From positions 1-64,000 of the forward strand of contig JAIXOU010000122.1 in the NCBI GenBank assembly GCA_027486585.1: 64,000 nt of DNA, given 5' to 3'. The notes below the pieces were generated by a model. The model searched no databases. It was not told the DNA's origin and worked only from the letters and a program-made list of their open reading frames with translations. Positions 25,586 through 34,034 of the stretch are shown in pieces; within the stretch, counting starts at the first letter, position 1, and each line of letters opens with the position of its first letter. The stretch is from Verrucomicrobiaceae bacterium (GTDB lineage Bacteria > Verrucomicrobiota > Verrucomicrobiia > Verrucomicrobiales > Verrucomicrobiaceae). A program made the translations under genes and the position numbers.

Positions 25586-26848
25586 CTATTTAGCGGCGAC
25601 CTGAAAGGGCGCATTGGCGGTGGCGAGGTGGTTTTTGCCATCGCGCACTTCGAGGTAGAGGCGGTAGTTGCCAGGTTTGGATGGGGCGGCAATTTCTGCC
25701 TGAGGACCTTCGCCCATAAGGATGGCAGCTGGAAATGAAGGGGGCTCTGGGTTTCTGCCTTCGTTGCTCTGGTGCGGGTCTTCAGCAAGAACGATCCAGG
25801 TATAAGTTAGGGGATCTCCATCAGCGTCATGCGCGAGGGTTTCGGCTTTGAAATGAGTGCCTGCAGCCATGGGTTTATCAGCAGCGGGGCACTTGAGTCG
25901 AATGAGCTCGGGGGATCGGTTTTTCGGACCTTTGCCAGTCCACATTTCCTCGAGAACATCAACAGCCGTGACGGCTTCTTGCTGCCTTGAATAAAGGCTA
26001 AACCAAGACCCCGTGTATTCCTGCTTCCATCCCCAATTAAAAGCGTAGCCTCCGCCGCAACCGCTGCTGTCTTCAATGCTGCGTTTGTACATATCTCGGA
26101 GTTGAACGGCTTTTTCACTGCTGGTTTGTTCTTTGGCTACACCCCATGAGGTCCTGGGACTTTCCCAAAACCCACGCGCGCCGTATTCGGTGACAACCCA
26201 AGGTCGTTTCCATCCATCGGCTTGCAGGCTTTCCCTCAATCTTCCCAGAGCCGCATAGGTGTTGATGCCGATGAAGTCGAGCTCGGGCACCCATCGATTC
26301 ACCGCGTCGATTTTTTTCTTCGAAAAACCTGCCACAGCCGTGAAGGTCGGATGCGCTGGATCGGCTTCTTTGACGACACGTGCTAGGTGATTGAGCTGAT
26401 GCCAGAAGGCCTCGTTTTCACCATCACCCTCCACTTCATTGCCTATGCCCCAGCAGAGCAGGGCTGGGTGGTCACGGTGTTCGATGATGGTTTTTAATAC
26501 ACGCTGTTTTTGTTTTTCACAGTCTTCTGGTTTCTTGTAGGAGAACCAATTGCACTCTGGCTCTAGCCAGATGCCAAAGCAGACAGTTAGCTCAAGTTTG
26601 TGAGCACGCTCTAGGATGCCGTCTGGACCACCGACATCTCGATCACTCCAGGTGCGGGTGGAATTACCGCCATGTTTTTTCAGTTCCTCCAAGGACCCAT
26701 AACCACCAGCCCCCTTGATGAAATAAGGTTTTCCGCCACGCTGCCAGCTGCCTTCTTTGCTTATCGTCACAGGCACGGACTCTCCGAACAAGGCGGTGCC
26801 AAAGGCAAAGGCGAGACTTAGTAATAGAGCAGTTGGCCGATCTTTCAT
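25586..26848 (-). CDS. Secreted GH2-type TIM-barrel glycoside hydrolase with Ig-like C-terminal domain
   Basis: A 420-residue exported protein with signal peptide (about residues 1-23). The TIM barrel carries the GH-A clan acid/base in CWGIGNEVEGDGENE and the nucleophile in VVTEYGARGFWE, both as in GH2/GH5-like enzymes. Residues about 320-418 form a beta domain (AETLAHDADGDPLTYTWIV, PGNYRLYLEVRDG). The N-terminal sugar-binding and sandwich domains of classical GH2 enzymes are missing. The substrate is unknown. It lies between DUF1080 and Gfo/Idh/MocA genes, so a role in oligosaccharide breakdown is likely. Confidence 0.85.
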   Translation of the reverse strand: MKDRPTALLLSLAFAFGTALFGESVPVTISKEGSWQRGGKPYFIKGAGGYGSLEELKKHGGNSTRTWSDRDVGGPDGILERAHKLELTVCFGIWLEPECNWFSYKKPEDCEKQKQRVLKTIIEHRDHPALLCWGIGNEVEGDGENEAFWHQLNHLARVVKEADPAHPTFTAVAGFSKKKIDAVNRWVPELDFIGINTYAALGRLRESLQADGWKRPWVVTEYGARGFWESPRTSWGVAKEQTSSEKAVQLRDMYKRSIEDSSGCGGGYAFNWGWKQEYTGSWFSLYSRQQEAVTAVDVLEEMWTGKGPKNRSPELIRLKCPAADKPMAAGTHFKAETLAHDADGDPLTYTWIVLAEDPHQSNEGRNPEPPSFPAAILMGEGPQAEIAAPSKPGNYRLYLEVRDGKNHLATANAPFQVAAK

Positions 26849-26970
26849 GGAACTGATGGCTGCCAGTGAATGTGGTGGCCTGCAATGGCATCATTTTCAG
26901 TCATAGATCAGGACTGCTGTTCTGAGGACAACAGCCTGACTGATTCGCGTGGTGAGGAAGTTCCAAAAAC

Positions 26971-27648
26971 TTACTTCAGCTCTTGGATACGAATGTTTTT
27001 CCACATGACTTCTTTGCCGACAGCAGCCTGGTTTTTACCGATGCCGTGGACTTGCAGGGCGATAACGCCTTCTGCGGTGACGCTGTCTTTCAGGTCAGCG
27101 GCTGCGACGCCGTTGAGGAAGGTTTTGAGGCTGTCACCACGGCACTCGATGCGAATCTGATTCCACTCGCCCTGCTTAAAGGCTTTGCGGGCGGCCTCGT
27201 TGTTTTTTAGATCGAAGAGCCAGCCGCGGCGGCCTTCATCGTAAATGCCGCCCGTGTAAGCGCGCGGGCTGGGGTCAATCTCAAACTGATAACCATGGAC
27301 TCGATCAGCGGGGAACTTTTTCTTTTTGCCGGCGATCTCGACTTCAGTTTCTTTCGTGTAGTAGTTACTGCGGAATTGGACACCTGAGTTCATGGATGGG
27401 TCCACTTTGAATTCGAGTTCGAGGATGAAATTGGAGTATTTTTTAGCGGTGCAGAGGAAGGAGTTGCCAGTGTTGGGAACCGTCTTTCCAATGATGACGC
27501 CGTCCTGCACGCGATACTCTGCAGTTCCGCTGTGTTGCTCCCAGCCAGTTAGGGTTTTGCCATCAAAGAGCGGCACCATTTCATCAGCAGCCTGGAGCGT
27601 GGCGGTGCAGGAAAGAATGGCGAGAGGAATCAGGAATCGTGAGATCAT
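26971..27648 (-). CDS. DUF1080 protein (3-keto-disaccharide hydrolase family)
   Basis: A 225-residue exported concanavalin-like beta-sandwich protein. Signal peptide MISRFLIPLAILSCTATLQA, then the family opening MVPLFDGKTLTGWEQHSG, and the core SNFILELEFKVDPSMNSGVQ and GAIYDEGRRGW-like segment (GGIYDEGRRGWLFDL). Family members cleave 3-keto-glycosides made by Gfo/Idh/MocA oxidases, which fits the neighbours downstream. It is the first gene of the apparent three-gene cluster. Confidence 0.93.
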   Translation of the reverse strand: MISRFLIPLAILSCTATLQAADEMVPLFDGKTLTGWEQHSGTAEYRVQDGVIIGKTVPNTGNSFLCTAKKYSNFILELEFKVDPSMNSGVQFRSNYYTKETEVEIAGKKKKFPADRVHGYQFEIDPSPRAYTGGIYDEGRRGWLFDLKNNEAARKAFKQGEWNQIRIECRGDSLKTFLNGVAAADLKDSVTAEGVIALQVHGIGKNQAAVGKEVMWKNIRIQELK

Positions 27649-27698
27649 AGGCAGCAGTAAACGTCAGTTCTGCCCCAGCTCCTTTCATGGAAAGCATT

Positions 27699-28139
27699 TC
27701 ATCGCTCAGCCTGCCAAGCTGGGAATCCGCCTTTCAAGACGAAGCATTTCTCATGCTCGATGGGCACCATGCTGAGCAGCTTTTCGCGGACATGGCGGCT
27801 GGCTTCACATTTCTGACCGCCACAATAGATGATGATAGGCTTGGTGGTTGTCTGTAGGATATCGAGCATCTCTAGAAGTTGCTCATCAAAGTGTTGCTCG
27901 TTGAGCAATCTAGCCCCTGGGATATGGCCAGCGGCAAATTGATCCTCAGGCCTTGCATCCAGCCAGATCACGTCGCCTTTCCAGCGTTGGGAGATGTCTT
28001 TCAACGTGACCTCGTCAGGCTGAAGGGGCTCTTCTATCAGGTACAGAGCTGGGGCACCTGGATGCAGCCAAAAGACCGCAGCACCAGCGGCGCTGGCTAG
28101 TAATATGAGCAGCAGGGCCTGACAGAGCGCGGTCTTCAT
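27699..28139 (-). CDS. Membrane-anchored rhodanese-like protein
   Basis: A 146-residue protein with an N-terminal TM/signal segment (LCQALLLILLASAAGAAVFW) and a rhodanese domain: VIWLDARPEDQFAAGHIPGA, then the active-site loop IIYCGGQKCEASRHV with the candidate persulfide Cys in YCGG, and the closing CFVLKGGFPAWQ. It probably handles sulfane sulfur or thiol redox in the periplasm. Its start overlaps the DUF1573 stop (28136-28139, ATGA), a pairing common in this phylum. Confidence 0.88.
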   Translation of the reverse strand: MKTALCQALLLILLASAAGAAVFWLHPGAPALYLIEEPLQPDEVTLKDISQRWKGDVIWLDARPEDQFAAGHIPGARLLNEQHFDEQLLEMLDILQTTTKPIIIYCGGQKCEASRHVREKLLSMVPIEHEKCFVLKGGFPAWQAER

Positions 28140-28828
28140 GGCTTCACTTCACGCGTGGGCTCTGCGGCAGACCGACGATAGACGGAGAAGAAAGAGAGTT
28201 GTCGCTGATACTTGGGGATCTTGCTGTCGGTCTCGATCTTTAGGGCACCGAGCATGACCTCGCTGGTGTCGGTTGGTTTGACCGTGATTTCATACTCCTT
28301 GCCAGGGATGATCTCTTTGTACGAGAACTGCACGCGTTCGCGGGTGGAGGTGAGATTGACGATATGCATGGGCTCAGTGCCCATCATGGTGACGCGGGTG
28401 ACTTGAGCTGAGCCATCTTCGCCTAACCACCATTGTAATGTTTTGGGTTCGATCTTGATGACTTCAGGCACTTCGATGACAAAAGGAATGACCCACTCGG
28501 ACTGCCCTGGATCGTCTGTTTGAACGTGAACCGATTTTTCATGACGTCCTATGAAGCTGGAGATTTTGAAGTCGGCCTTGCCCACGCCTTTTTCACCAGG
28601 CTGATAGACAGCTTTATCCAGCGAGGCGCTGAGGCAACTGCAGGCGCTGTCGATGGAGAGAACTTTGACCGGCTTGCTGCCTTTGTTGTGAAAGATGAAC
28701 TCCGTCTGGATGGTCTCGTCTTCAGGCTTGGGCTTCAGTTCGATCGTCTGAACCTCGAGCACAAGATCTGCGTACAGTGAAGTTGCCAGCAGTAGGCTGA
28801 GGCAGGCAAGGATGGAATGCAATTTCAT
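28136..28828 (-). CDS. DUF1573 exported protein
   Basis: A 230-residue exported protein with signal peptide (MKLHSILACLSLLLATSLYA) and the DUF1573 Ig-like domain: FIFHNKGSKPVKVLSIDSAC, with the paired Cys in SACSCLSASLDK, and GVGKADFKISSFIGRHEKSV. The C-terminal half is a second beta domain. DUF1573 proteins are periplasmic and of unknown role. Coupling by ATGA overlap to the rhodanese suggests that the two act together, possibly in sulfur or copper chemistry (inference). Confidence 0.9.
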   Translation of the reverse strand: MKLHSILACLSLLLATSLYADLVLEVQTIELKPKPEDETIQTEFIFHNKGSKPVKVLSIDSACSCLSASLDKAVYQPGEKGVGKADFKISSFIGRHEKSVHVQTDDPGQSEWVIPFVIEVPEVIKIEPKTLQWWLGEDGSAQVTRVTMMGTEPMHIVNLTSTRERVQFSYKEIIPGKEYEITVKPTDTSEVMLGALKIETDSKIPKYQRQLSFFSVYRRSAAEPTREVKP

Positions 28829-28854
28829 TGGATAGGTTTACGGTTAAACGTAGC

Positions 28855-29832
28855 TCAACGTGACAGATTGGCAGCGACTTGTTTGGCAAAGTAGGTGAGG
28901 ATCATGTCTGCCCCTGCACGACGGATGCCGATCAGAGATTCTAATGCGACCTTTCCCTCATCCAGCCAACCGGAGGCCGCACCTGCCTTGATCATCAGAT
29001 ACTCGCCACTGACCTGATAGGCAGCGATAGGGAGTGTGGTGGCCGCACGCAGCTTGCAAATGATATCCAGGTAAGGTCCGGCAGGCTTTACCATGAGAAT
29101 GTCGGCTCCTTCGGCCTCGTCTAAAGCGGCTTCACGCAAGGCTTCGCGGGAATTGGCGGGGTCCATTTGATACGTCTTTTTGTCGCCAGCCTTGGGCGCA
29201 GAATCGAGTGCGCCACGGAAGGGGCCGTAATAGGCGCTGGCATATTTGGCGGTGTAGCTCATGATGGATACGGAGGTGTAACCTGCATGATCCAAGGCTG
29301 CACGAATGGCCGCGACGCGGCCATCCATCATGTCGCTAGGAGACACGATGTCTGCTCCGGCCCTTGCATGACTGAGTGCCTGCTGACAGAGTACATGCAC
29401 GGTTTCATCATTTAAAATCTGTCCATCATCTGAAACGAGCCCGTCATGGCCATCGCTGTTATAGGGATCGAGAGCGACGTCGGTGATGACCGTCAGAGTT
29501 GGGTGGGCCTTTTTTAAAGCGCGGATGGCGCGGGGCACAAGTCCATGATCATCATGACAGGCTTCGGCGCCACGAGTCTTGAGTTCATCGGGGATGCGTG
29601 GAAACAACACCACGGCGGGTACGCCCAGAGCATGGGCTTCACCTGCCTCTTTGACCAGGTCCTCCACACACCAGCGTTGGCAGCCGGGCATGGCTGCGAT
29701 AGGTGTGTTTTCGCTGCCTTCCTGCAAGAAGAGTGGATAGATCAGATGTCCTGGGGCTAAGCTGGTTTCGCGGACGAGATCGCGAATGGCTGGAGATTGG
29801 CGGTTGCGGCGCGGACGGATTGGCAAGTTCAT
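28855..29832 (-). CDS. hemB: Porphobilinogen synthase (delta-aminolevulinic acid dehydratase), Asp-rich metal type
   Basis: Condenses two 5-aminolevulinates to porphobilinogen for heme synthesis. The start at 29832 (MNLPIRPRRNRQSPAIRDLV) is preferred over 29859. The Schiff-base lysines are in SYTAKYASAYYGPFR and ILMVKPAGPYLD. The metal segment reads DVALDPYNSDGHDG, with Asp in place of the Cys triad of zinc enzymes, so it belongs to the Mg/K-dependent group known from Bradyrhizobium and Pseudomonas. The length of 325 residues is normal. hemQ lies 2.9 kb away. Confidence 0.96.
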   Translation of the reverse strand: MNLPIRPRRNRQSPAIRDLVRETSLAPGHLIYPLFLQEGSENTPIAAMPGCQRWCVEDLVKEAGEAHALGVPAVVLFPRIPDELKTRGAEACHDDHGLVPRAIRALKKAHPTLTVITDVALDPYNSDGHDGLVSDDGQILNDETVHVLCQQALSHARAGADIVSPSDMMDGRVAAIRAALDHAGYTSVSIMSYTAKYASAYYGPFRGALDSAPKAGDKKTYQMDPANSREALREAALDEAEGADILMVKPAGPYLDIICKLRAATTLPIAAYQVSGEYLMIKAGAASGWLDEGKVALESLIGIRRAGADMILTYFAKQVAANLSR

Positions 29833-29901
29833 ATGCTGGAATGCTAGGCGCTCTTTCATAGGCAGGCAAGAGTGGCCTAAGCAATCTTGGCTTAGGCTCC
29901 G

Positions 29902-31287
29902 TCAAAACGACTGCGCTGCGTGGAACTGGATAGCGGCAATTTTGTCGGCCATGTCGTGGCTGGCGCAGAAGGCTAGTTCGGCGGCGGCGGCACGACTGAT
30001 GCGTGCGCGGATGGCTACGACGTCTCCCATGCTGAGTCCATCGACAAAGGCTTGCACGGGGCGGTGTTCAGGGGAGATGCAGCGGATCTCGACGGTGCTG
30101 TCAGTACTGAGTAGGGCACTGCGCCAGTGGGCGGGCTCCATGACGTTGGAGCCGACGAGCAGCCATGCCGGTGTGTCGGCGAGTAGGGGACTGGCACCCA
30201 TGCTGCGGGCATAGGCGGTGGAACCGGCAGCAGTGGCGACGAGGGCACCATCAGCGACGAGTTTTGGCAGGCGTTTTACACCATTGACACTGACCTCTAG
30301 CCAAGCGCTTTGGCTGGTGCTGCGCTCTAACCAGGCGTCATTAAACCCATAGGCTGTTTTGATTTCACCTGCTGCGGTCTCAAACTCCAGATAGAGCATC
30401 GGTAACTGTCGCAGGATGACGTCTGAAGGCGGAAATGGGCAACCAAAAGCTTGTTCTGGCGCATTCATGAGGAAGCCGAGGTGGCCTGCATTGATGCCGA
30501 AAAAGGGTAGGCGCTTCCGCCAATGTTCGCGGATGCAGCGCAGCATGGCTCCGTCACCACCGAGCACGGTGATGAAGCTGGCATCGTCTTCACTGACACC
30601 TGGCCCTGTGTTTTGGATCCAAGCCTGGGCTTTGGGGTTGTGCGCGTCTGCTTGGAGATGAAAGGGCACTCCTTGCAGGCTGCATTGAGCATAGGTGCCG
30701 GGAATGGGCGCGCGATACAGGCCGTAACGCTCAATGTAATCCAGGACCCGAGTGGTCACGAGGGCGTCCACATCTTCATCACGGCTCAGGGCGTCTCGGA
30801 TGGCGGAGCTGGAGCCGATTTCCTCCAGTGGAAAAAGTTTGGAGTTGGGTGGTAGGTCGGCCTGATCGATGTCGTGACCGGGACGGGTGAGCACGGCAAA
30901 GTGGGCTGTTTGCCAAAGCTCGGTACCATGAGCCCAAGTGCGCTGAATCAGCGAGGCGGATTCACTGCCTCCAGCGATGAGGTCAGCTCCGACGACGTGC
31001 CAGACTTCGCCTTGCGGCGCATAGCGCGTTTGCAGCTCGTGATTGCGGGTAAAAGTAGCCTGCTCGAGATCGAAGAGATCGACGACGACTTTCGGCAGAT
31101 CGCCAAAGGCTAAGTCACAGAGCGCAGCGCGATAGACGGCGGGGATGCTGCCGGTGATAGGTTTGTCAGGTCGCGGGCCGCATGGAATGACGCGGACTTC
31201 ATCAAACTCACGCGCCAGCAGCGTGGCGATGGCGCGGTGATGATTTCCAGGCGGATTGAAGCTACCTCCGAAGATGGCGATTCGCAT
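29902..31287 (-). CDS. nadK: Bifunctional-looking NadD-NadK fusion (NaMN adenylyltransferase-like plus NAD kinase)
   Basis: A 461-residue fusion. Residues 1-195 look like nicotinate-nucleotide adenylyltransferase: GGSFNPPGNHH at 7-17 and SSSAIR at 159-164 (the ISSTxIR motif). Residues about 200-461 are NAD kinase: GGDG at 243-246, NAGHLGF at 266-272, and DGALVATAAGSTAYARS at 346-362. The two activities would make NaAD and later NADP in one polypeptide. In the first domain the HxGH signature is altered to GNHH, keeping only the last His, so nucleotidyl transfer may be weakened or changed. The domain order is clear; dual activity is inference. Confidence 0.9.
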   Translation of the reverse strand: MRIAIFGGSFNPPGNHHRAIATLLAREFDEVRVIPCGPRPDKPITGSIPAVYRAALCDLAFGDLPKVVVDLFDLEQATFTRNHELQTRYAPQGEVWHVVGADLIAGGSESASLIQRTWAHGTELWQTAHFAVLTRPGHDIDQADLPPNSKLFPLEEIGSSSAIRDALSRDEDVDALVTTRVLDYIERYGLYRAPIPGTYAQCSLQGVPFHLQADAHNPKAQAWIQNTGPGVSEDDASFITVLGGDGAMLRCIREHWRKRLPFFGINAGHLGFLMNAPEQAFGCPFPPSDVILRQLPMLYLEFETAAGEIKTAYGFNDAWLERSTSQSAWLEVSVNGVKRLPKLVADGALVATAAGSTAYARSMGASPLLADTPAWLLVGSNVMEPAHWRSALLSTDSTVEIRCISPEHRPVQAFVDGLSMGDVVAIRARISRAAAAELAFCASHDMADKIAAIQFHAAQSF

Positions 31288-31346
31288 GGATGGATCTTGG
31301 CCCTCAGATGGCTGGGCGGCAAACGGAATGAGTGAGAGATCTTGTT

Positions 31347-32132
31347 TCAGTTTTGATACAAGAAGGTGGTCAGTGGACTGGTGGCGTTGGCTTCCTCGCT
31401 AGACTCGGCAATGCCGATCTCATAGGCAGCGCGGCCGGCTTCGACAGCAGCTTTGAAGGCACTGCCCATGCGCACAGGATCACTGGCAATGGCGATGGCC
31501 GTATTGACTAGGACGGCGTCGGCTCCCATCTCAAAGGCTTCTGCGGCGTGGCTGGGAGCTCCGATTCCTGCATCAATGACGACGGGAACGGTGGCCTGTG
31601 AGATGATGATCTCAATCTGTCGCTTGGTGGTGATCCCCTGATGAGAACCGATGGGTGAACCGAGTGGCATCACGGTCGCTGTGCCGACATCTTGAAGGCG
31701 ACGCGCAAGCACGGGGTCGGCATTGATGTAAGGTAGGACGATGAAGCCTTCTTTGACCAAAATTTCAGCGGCTTTCAGCGTTTCAATGGGGTCCGGTAGG
31801 AGATAGCGTGGGTCGGGATGGATCTCTAATTTTACCCAGTTCGGTAAGCCAGCGGCGACGGCCAGTCGGGCTAGACGGACGGCTTCTTCAGCGGTCATGG
31901 CACCACTGGTGTTTGGTAATAGCAGCACTTCTTTGGGAATGAAGTCGAGGATATTGGCAAAGGGATCTCCTTTCCCCGTGAGATCGGCGCGGCGCAGGGC
32001 CACGGTGACGATCTCAGTGCCTGAGGCGATGATGGCCTGCCTCATGAGTTCGCCAGAGGCAAACTTGCCTGTGCCCAGCATGAGACGGGATTGAAAGGTG
32101 CGACCTGCGATGGTGAGGGGCTGGTTTGTCAT
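31347..32132 (-). CDS. thiG: Thiazole synthase
   Basis: Makes the thiazole phosphate of thiamine from DXP, dehydroglycine/iminoglycine and ThiS thiocarboxylate. It has 261 residues, a TIM barrel. The opening [19 protein letters not shown], the Schiff-base Lys in [30 protein letters not shown] and [20 protein letters not shown] are characteristic. No thiS, thiF, thiH or thiO is adjacent, and there is no TPP riboswitch-like leader, since a toxin gene ends 18 bp upstream. Confidence 0.96.
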   Translation of the reverse strand: MTNQPLTIAGRTFQSRLMLGTGKFASGELMRQAIIASGTEIVTVALRRADLTGKGDPFANILDFIPKEVLLLPNTSGAMTAEEAVRLARLAVAAGLPNWVKLEIHPDPRYLLPDPIETLKAAEILVKEGFIVLPYINADPVLARRLQDVGTATVMPLGSPIGSHQGITTKRQIEIIISQATVPVVIDAGIGAPSHAAEAFEMGADAVLVNTAIAIASDPVRMGSAFKAAVEAGRAAYEIGIAESSEEANATSPLTTFLYQN

Positions 32133-32150
32133 GGACAGAGTAAATAAAAA

Positions 32151-32453
32151 TCAAACGTCATTGAGATGGCTGCGAATGGTCCGTGGATTACGGCGGTGAT
32201 CGAGCACTGCTCGCACGTGCACACCGTCGCTTTCGAGTGTGTAATAGATGCAGAAATAGGGAAAACGCCCGTTTGTGACGAAGCGATAAAATTTACCGAC
32301 GCTGCGGTGACTCCCAGCATGATCACAAGCGATTTTAAGTTGATGAGATAAATCGTCGAAGACTTGTGCGCCGAGCCCGACCTCTTGCTTTTCATAGAAG
32401 ACAGAGGCCTGCTCAAGGTCATCTAAAGCCGAAGGATGAATGATGTATTTCAT
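32151..32453 (-). CDS. RelE/ParE-family toxin (second toxin-antitoxin pair)
   Basis: A 100-residue ParE/RelE-type protein: MKYIIHPSALDDLEQASVFY at the N-terminus, FDDLSHQLKIACDHAGSHRS, and the C-terminal VTNGRFPYFCIYYTLE and RAVLDHRRNPRTI segments typical of ParE-like toxins. The start overlaps the antitoxin stop (32450-32453). Only the fold class can be assigned. It sits between hemQ and thiG, both housekeeping genes. Confidence 0.88.
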   Translation of the reverse strand: MKYIIHPSALDDLEQASVFYEKQEVGLGAQVFDDLSHQLKIACDHAGSHRSVGKFYRFVTNGRFPYFCIYYTLESDGVHVRAVLDHRRNPRTIRSHLNDV

Positions 32454-32713
32454 TCGACCATGATTCCTCGTGCGCGCAGTCGCTCACGGACTTGGCCTAA
32501 ACCTTGTTCTAGAGGAACAGGTTCGGCAAGTCCCGCCTGCCAGAGTTTTTCTCGCTCCTCGACGATGTCCATCTGCCACTGAGGGAAGTCTTCCTCCATC
32601 AGTTTCCCCTGCACTTGCTCCACGAGTGTGACCTGCTCCTCGCGACTGAGGCAGGAGATGGCGGCCATCAGGGCATCAATGACGGGAGTCGAGGTGAGGG
32701 TGGTCGCGCTCAT
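32450..32713 (-). CDS. Addiction-module antitoxin (second pair)
   Basis: An 87-residue helical acidic protein. The middle LSREEQVTLVEQVQGKLMEE and the segment FPQWQMDIVEEREKLWQAG followed by PVPLEQ resemble the antitoxin at 16617-16841 (shared pattern W-x-x-[DE]-[VI]-[LV]-x-E-R-E ... PLEQ), consistent with a PF09720-like family. Translationally coupled to the downstream toxin by ATGA. Confidence 0.8.
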   Translation of the reverse strand: MSATTLTSTPVIDALMAAISCLSREEQVTLVEQVQGKLMEEDFPQWQMDIVEEREKLWQAGLAEPVPLEQGLGQVRERLRARGIMVE

Positions 32714-32744
32714 GGGTTCAAGGTATCAAGCTTCTCGGCCTGAA

Positions 32745-33557
32745 TCAAGTCAGCTGTAGGCGTGGCAGGAGCTCTTCGGTGCTGAGTTGGATGCCGATGT
32801 AGAAGTCGCCAAATTCACCATATTGGGTGGTGACTTCATCCCAGCGCATTTCATAGACGATGCTTTTCACCTGGAATAGGTCATGGGCAAAGAGAGTGAC
32901 TCCCCATTCATGGCTGTCTAGGCCAGTGGAGCCCGTGATGAGTTGGCGAATTTTACCGGAATACTTGCGGCCCGTTTTGGCATGACCCGCCATGAGTTCC
33001 CGGCGTGTGGCAAAGTCGTTTGCATACCAGTTGGCGCCCACATTGCGGCGTTTGCTCATGGGGTAAAAGCACATGACCTGCCAGTCAGGCATGTTCGGAT
33101 AAAGACGGTCGCTGTAATACTTGTCCATGTGGCACTTCCACTCGGCCACACGCTTGAGATGGGCTTCAGAGCCGACCTCTAGATTCTCGGTGCGGGCGAT
33201 CCGCTCAGCGGCCTCCTCTTCCTTTTCACTGTATTCAGTCCACTCGGTCATGGAGAGGTAGCTGTAGCTAGGATTCAGCATATCTGGGCCCAGCGCGAGG
33301 TTGAGCTCTTTTTCAAAGCGGTTGGCATCCTGTAGGTCAGGTGTCAGCAGCATGAAACCAAGATCTGCTTTTGGGCTGACCATGCTGAAGTGCAGCAGCT
33401 GTGTCTTCGGATGGGCGCGGATGCTGGCCAGTGTGGCCGTTAGTCGATCGGTGCGCTCTCTTTTTTCTTCAGGAGTTAGGGCAGCCCAGAAGCCGTGGTC
33501 AAGGGTGTAAAAGAGATGCTGAACGATCCAGCCTTCTTGAGGAATGAGAGGTGTCAT
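32745..33557 (-). CDS. hemQ: Coproheme decarboxylase HemQ (chlorite-dismutase family)
   Basis: Peroxide-dependent decarboxylation of coproheme to heme b, the last step of the coproporphyrin-dependent pathway. The start at 33557 (MTPLIPQEGWIVQHLFYTLD) gives 270 residues; a frame to 33614 is open. Family features are CFYPMSKRRNVGANWY, the region of the proximal His in MAGHAKTGRKYSGKIRQLIT, then HEWGVTLFAHDLFQVKSIVY and MRWDEVTTQYGEFGDFYIG. It fits with hemB nearby. Confidence 0.93.
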   Translation of the reverse strand: MTPLIPQEGWIVQHLFYTLDHGFWAALTPEEKRERTDRLTATLASIRAHPKTQLLHFSMVSPKADLGFMLLTPDLQDANRFEKELNLALGPDMLNPSYSYLSMTEWTEYSEKEEEAAERIARTENLEVGSEAHLKRVAEWKCHMDKYYSDRLYPNMPDWQVMCFYPMSKRRNVGANWYANDFATRRELMAGHAKTGRKYSGKIRQLITGSTGLDSHEWGVTLFAHDLFQVKSIVYEMRWDEVTTQYGEFGDFYIGIQLSTEELLPRLQLT

Positions 33558-33745
33558 GAGGTTTAGGAGGGTGAAAAAAACGTCGGGTCTGAGTTTGGCC
33601 CGCTTACTGCTCATCCACTAGCTCTCAACGTTGCGTGAACAACCCGAAACTTCACGTAGCGCATGGAAACGCAAAAATTGATTGAAACTTAAGCTTTCGG
33701 AACTACCTTCACAACCCTCTTAACCCCCTAGCCCCACCCAAGACC

Positions 33746-33982
33746 ATGGCAGACGCAGCCAATAAATATTCCCAAAACGTGAACGGCGCTTACTACGTGG
33801 ACGATCAATGCATCGACTGCGACCTTTGCCGTGAGACCGCTCCTGCCAACTTCAAGCGCGACGACGATGGCGGCCACTCTTATCTCTACAAGCAACCTGA
33901 GTCAGACGAAGAGCGTGCGCTCTGCGAAGAAGCTCTCACCGGTTGCCCAGTCGAGGCTATTGGACGCGATGGCGAAGAATAG
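33746..33982 (+). CDS. [4Fe-4S] ferredoxin, small
   Basis: A 78-residue acidic ferredoxin. Cluster ligands are CIDCDLC (CxxCxxC) and a later Cys followed by Pro in LTGCPVEAIG. A further Cys in ALCEEAL and the three-residue CxxCxxC spacing fit the single-cluster Fer4_13/Fer4_15 type. The leader just before ATG is C-rich (CCCCCTAGCCCCACCCAAG) with no Shine-Dalgarno. It ends in a strong hairpin terminator. The redox partner is unknown. Confidence 0.93.
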   Translation: MADAANKYSQNVNGAYYVDDQCIDCDLCRETAPANFKRDDDGGHSYLYKQPESDEERALCEEALTGCPVEAIGRDGEE

Positions 33983-34002
33983 TCGCTGAGTTCCTACTTT
34001 TG

Positions 34003-34034
34003 AAAGGCATGATCCCTCATGGGTCATGCCTTTT
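34003..34034. terminator. Bidirectional intrinsic terminator
   Basis: A perfect 10-bp stem AAAGGCATGA / TCATGCCTTT with an 11-base loop, followed by a T-rich run on the plus strand (TTTTATTTTT) and preceded by an A/T-containing arm on the other strand. It lies between the convergent ferredoxin gene and the gene ending at 34033, so it can serve both. Confidence 0.85.

Noticed and set aside
32133-32150. TPP riboswitch for thiG
   Set aside because: Only 18 bp separate thiG from the upstream toxin gene, too short for a riboswitch.
32129-32422. 97-codon minus-strand ORF over the second toxin gene
   Set aside because: The alternative frame (32151-32453) carries the RelE/ParE features and couples to the antitoxin.
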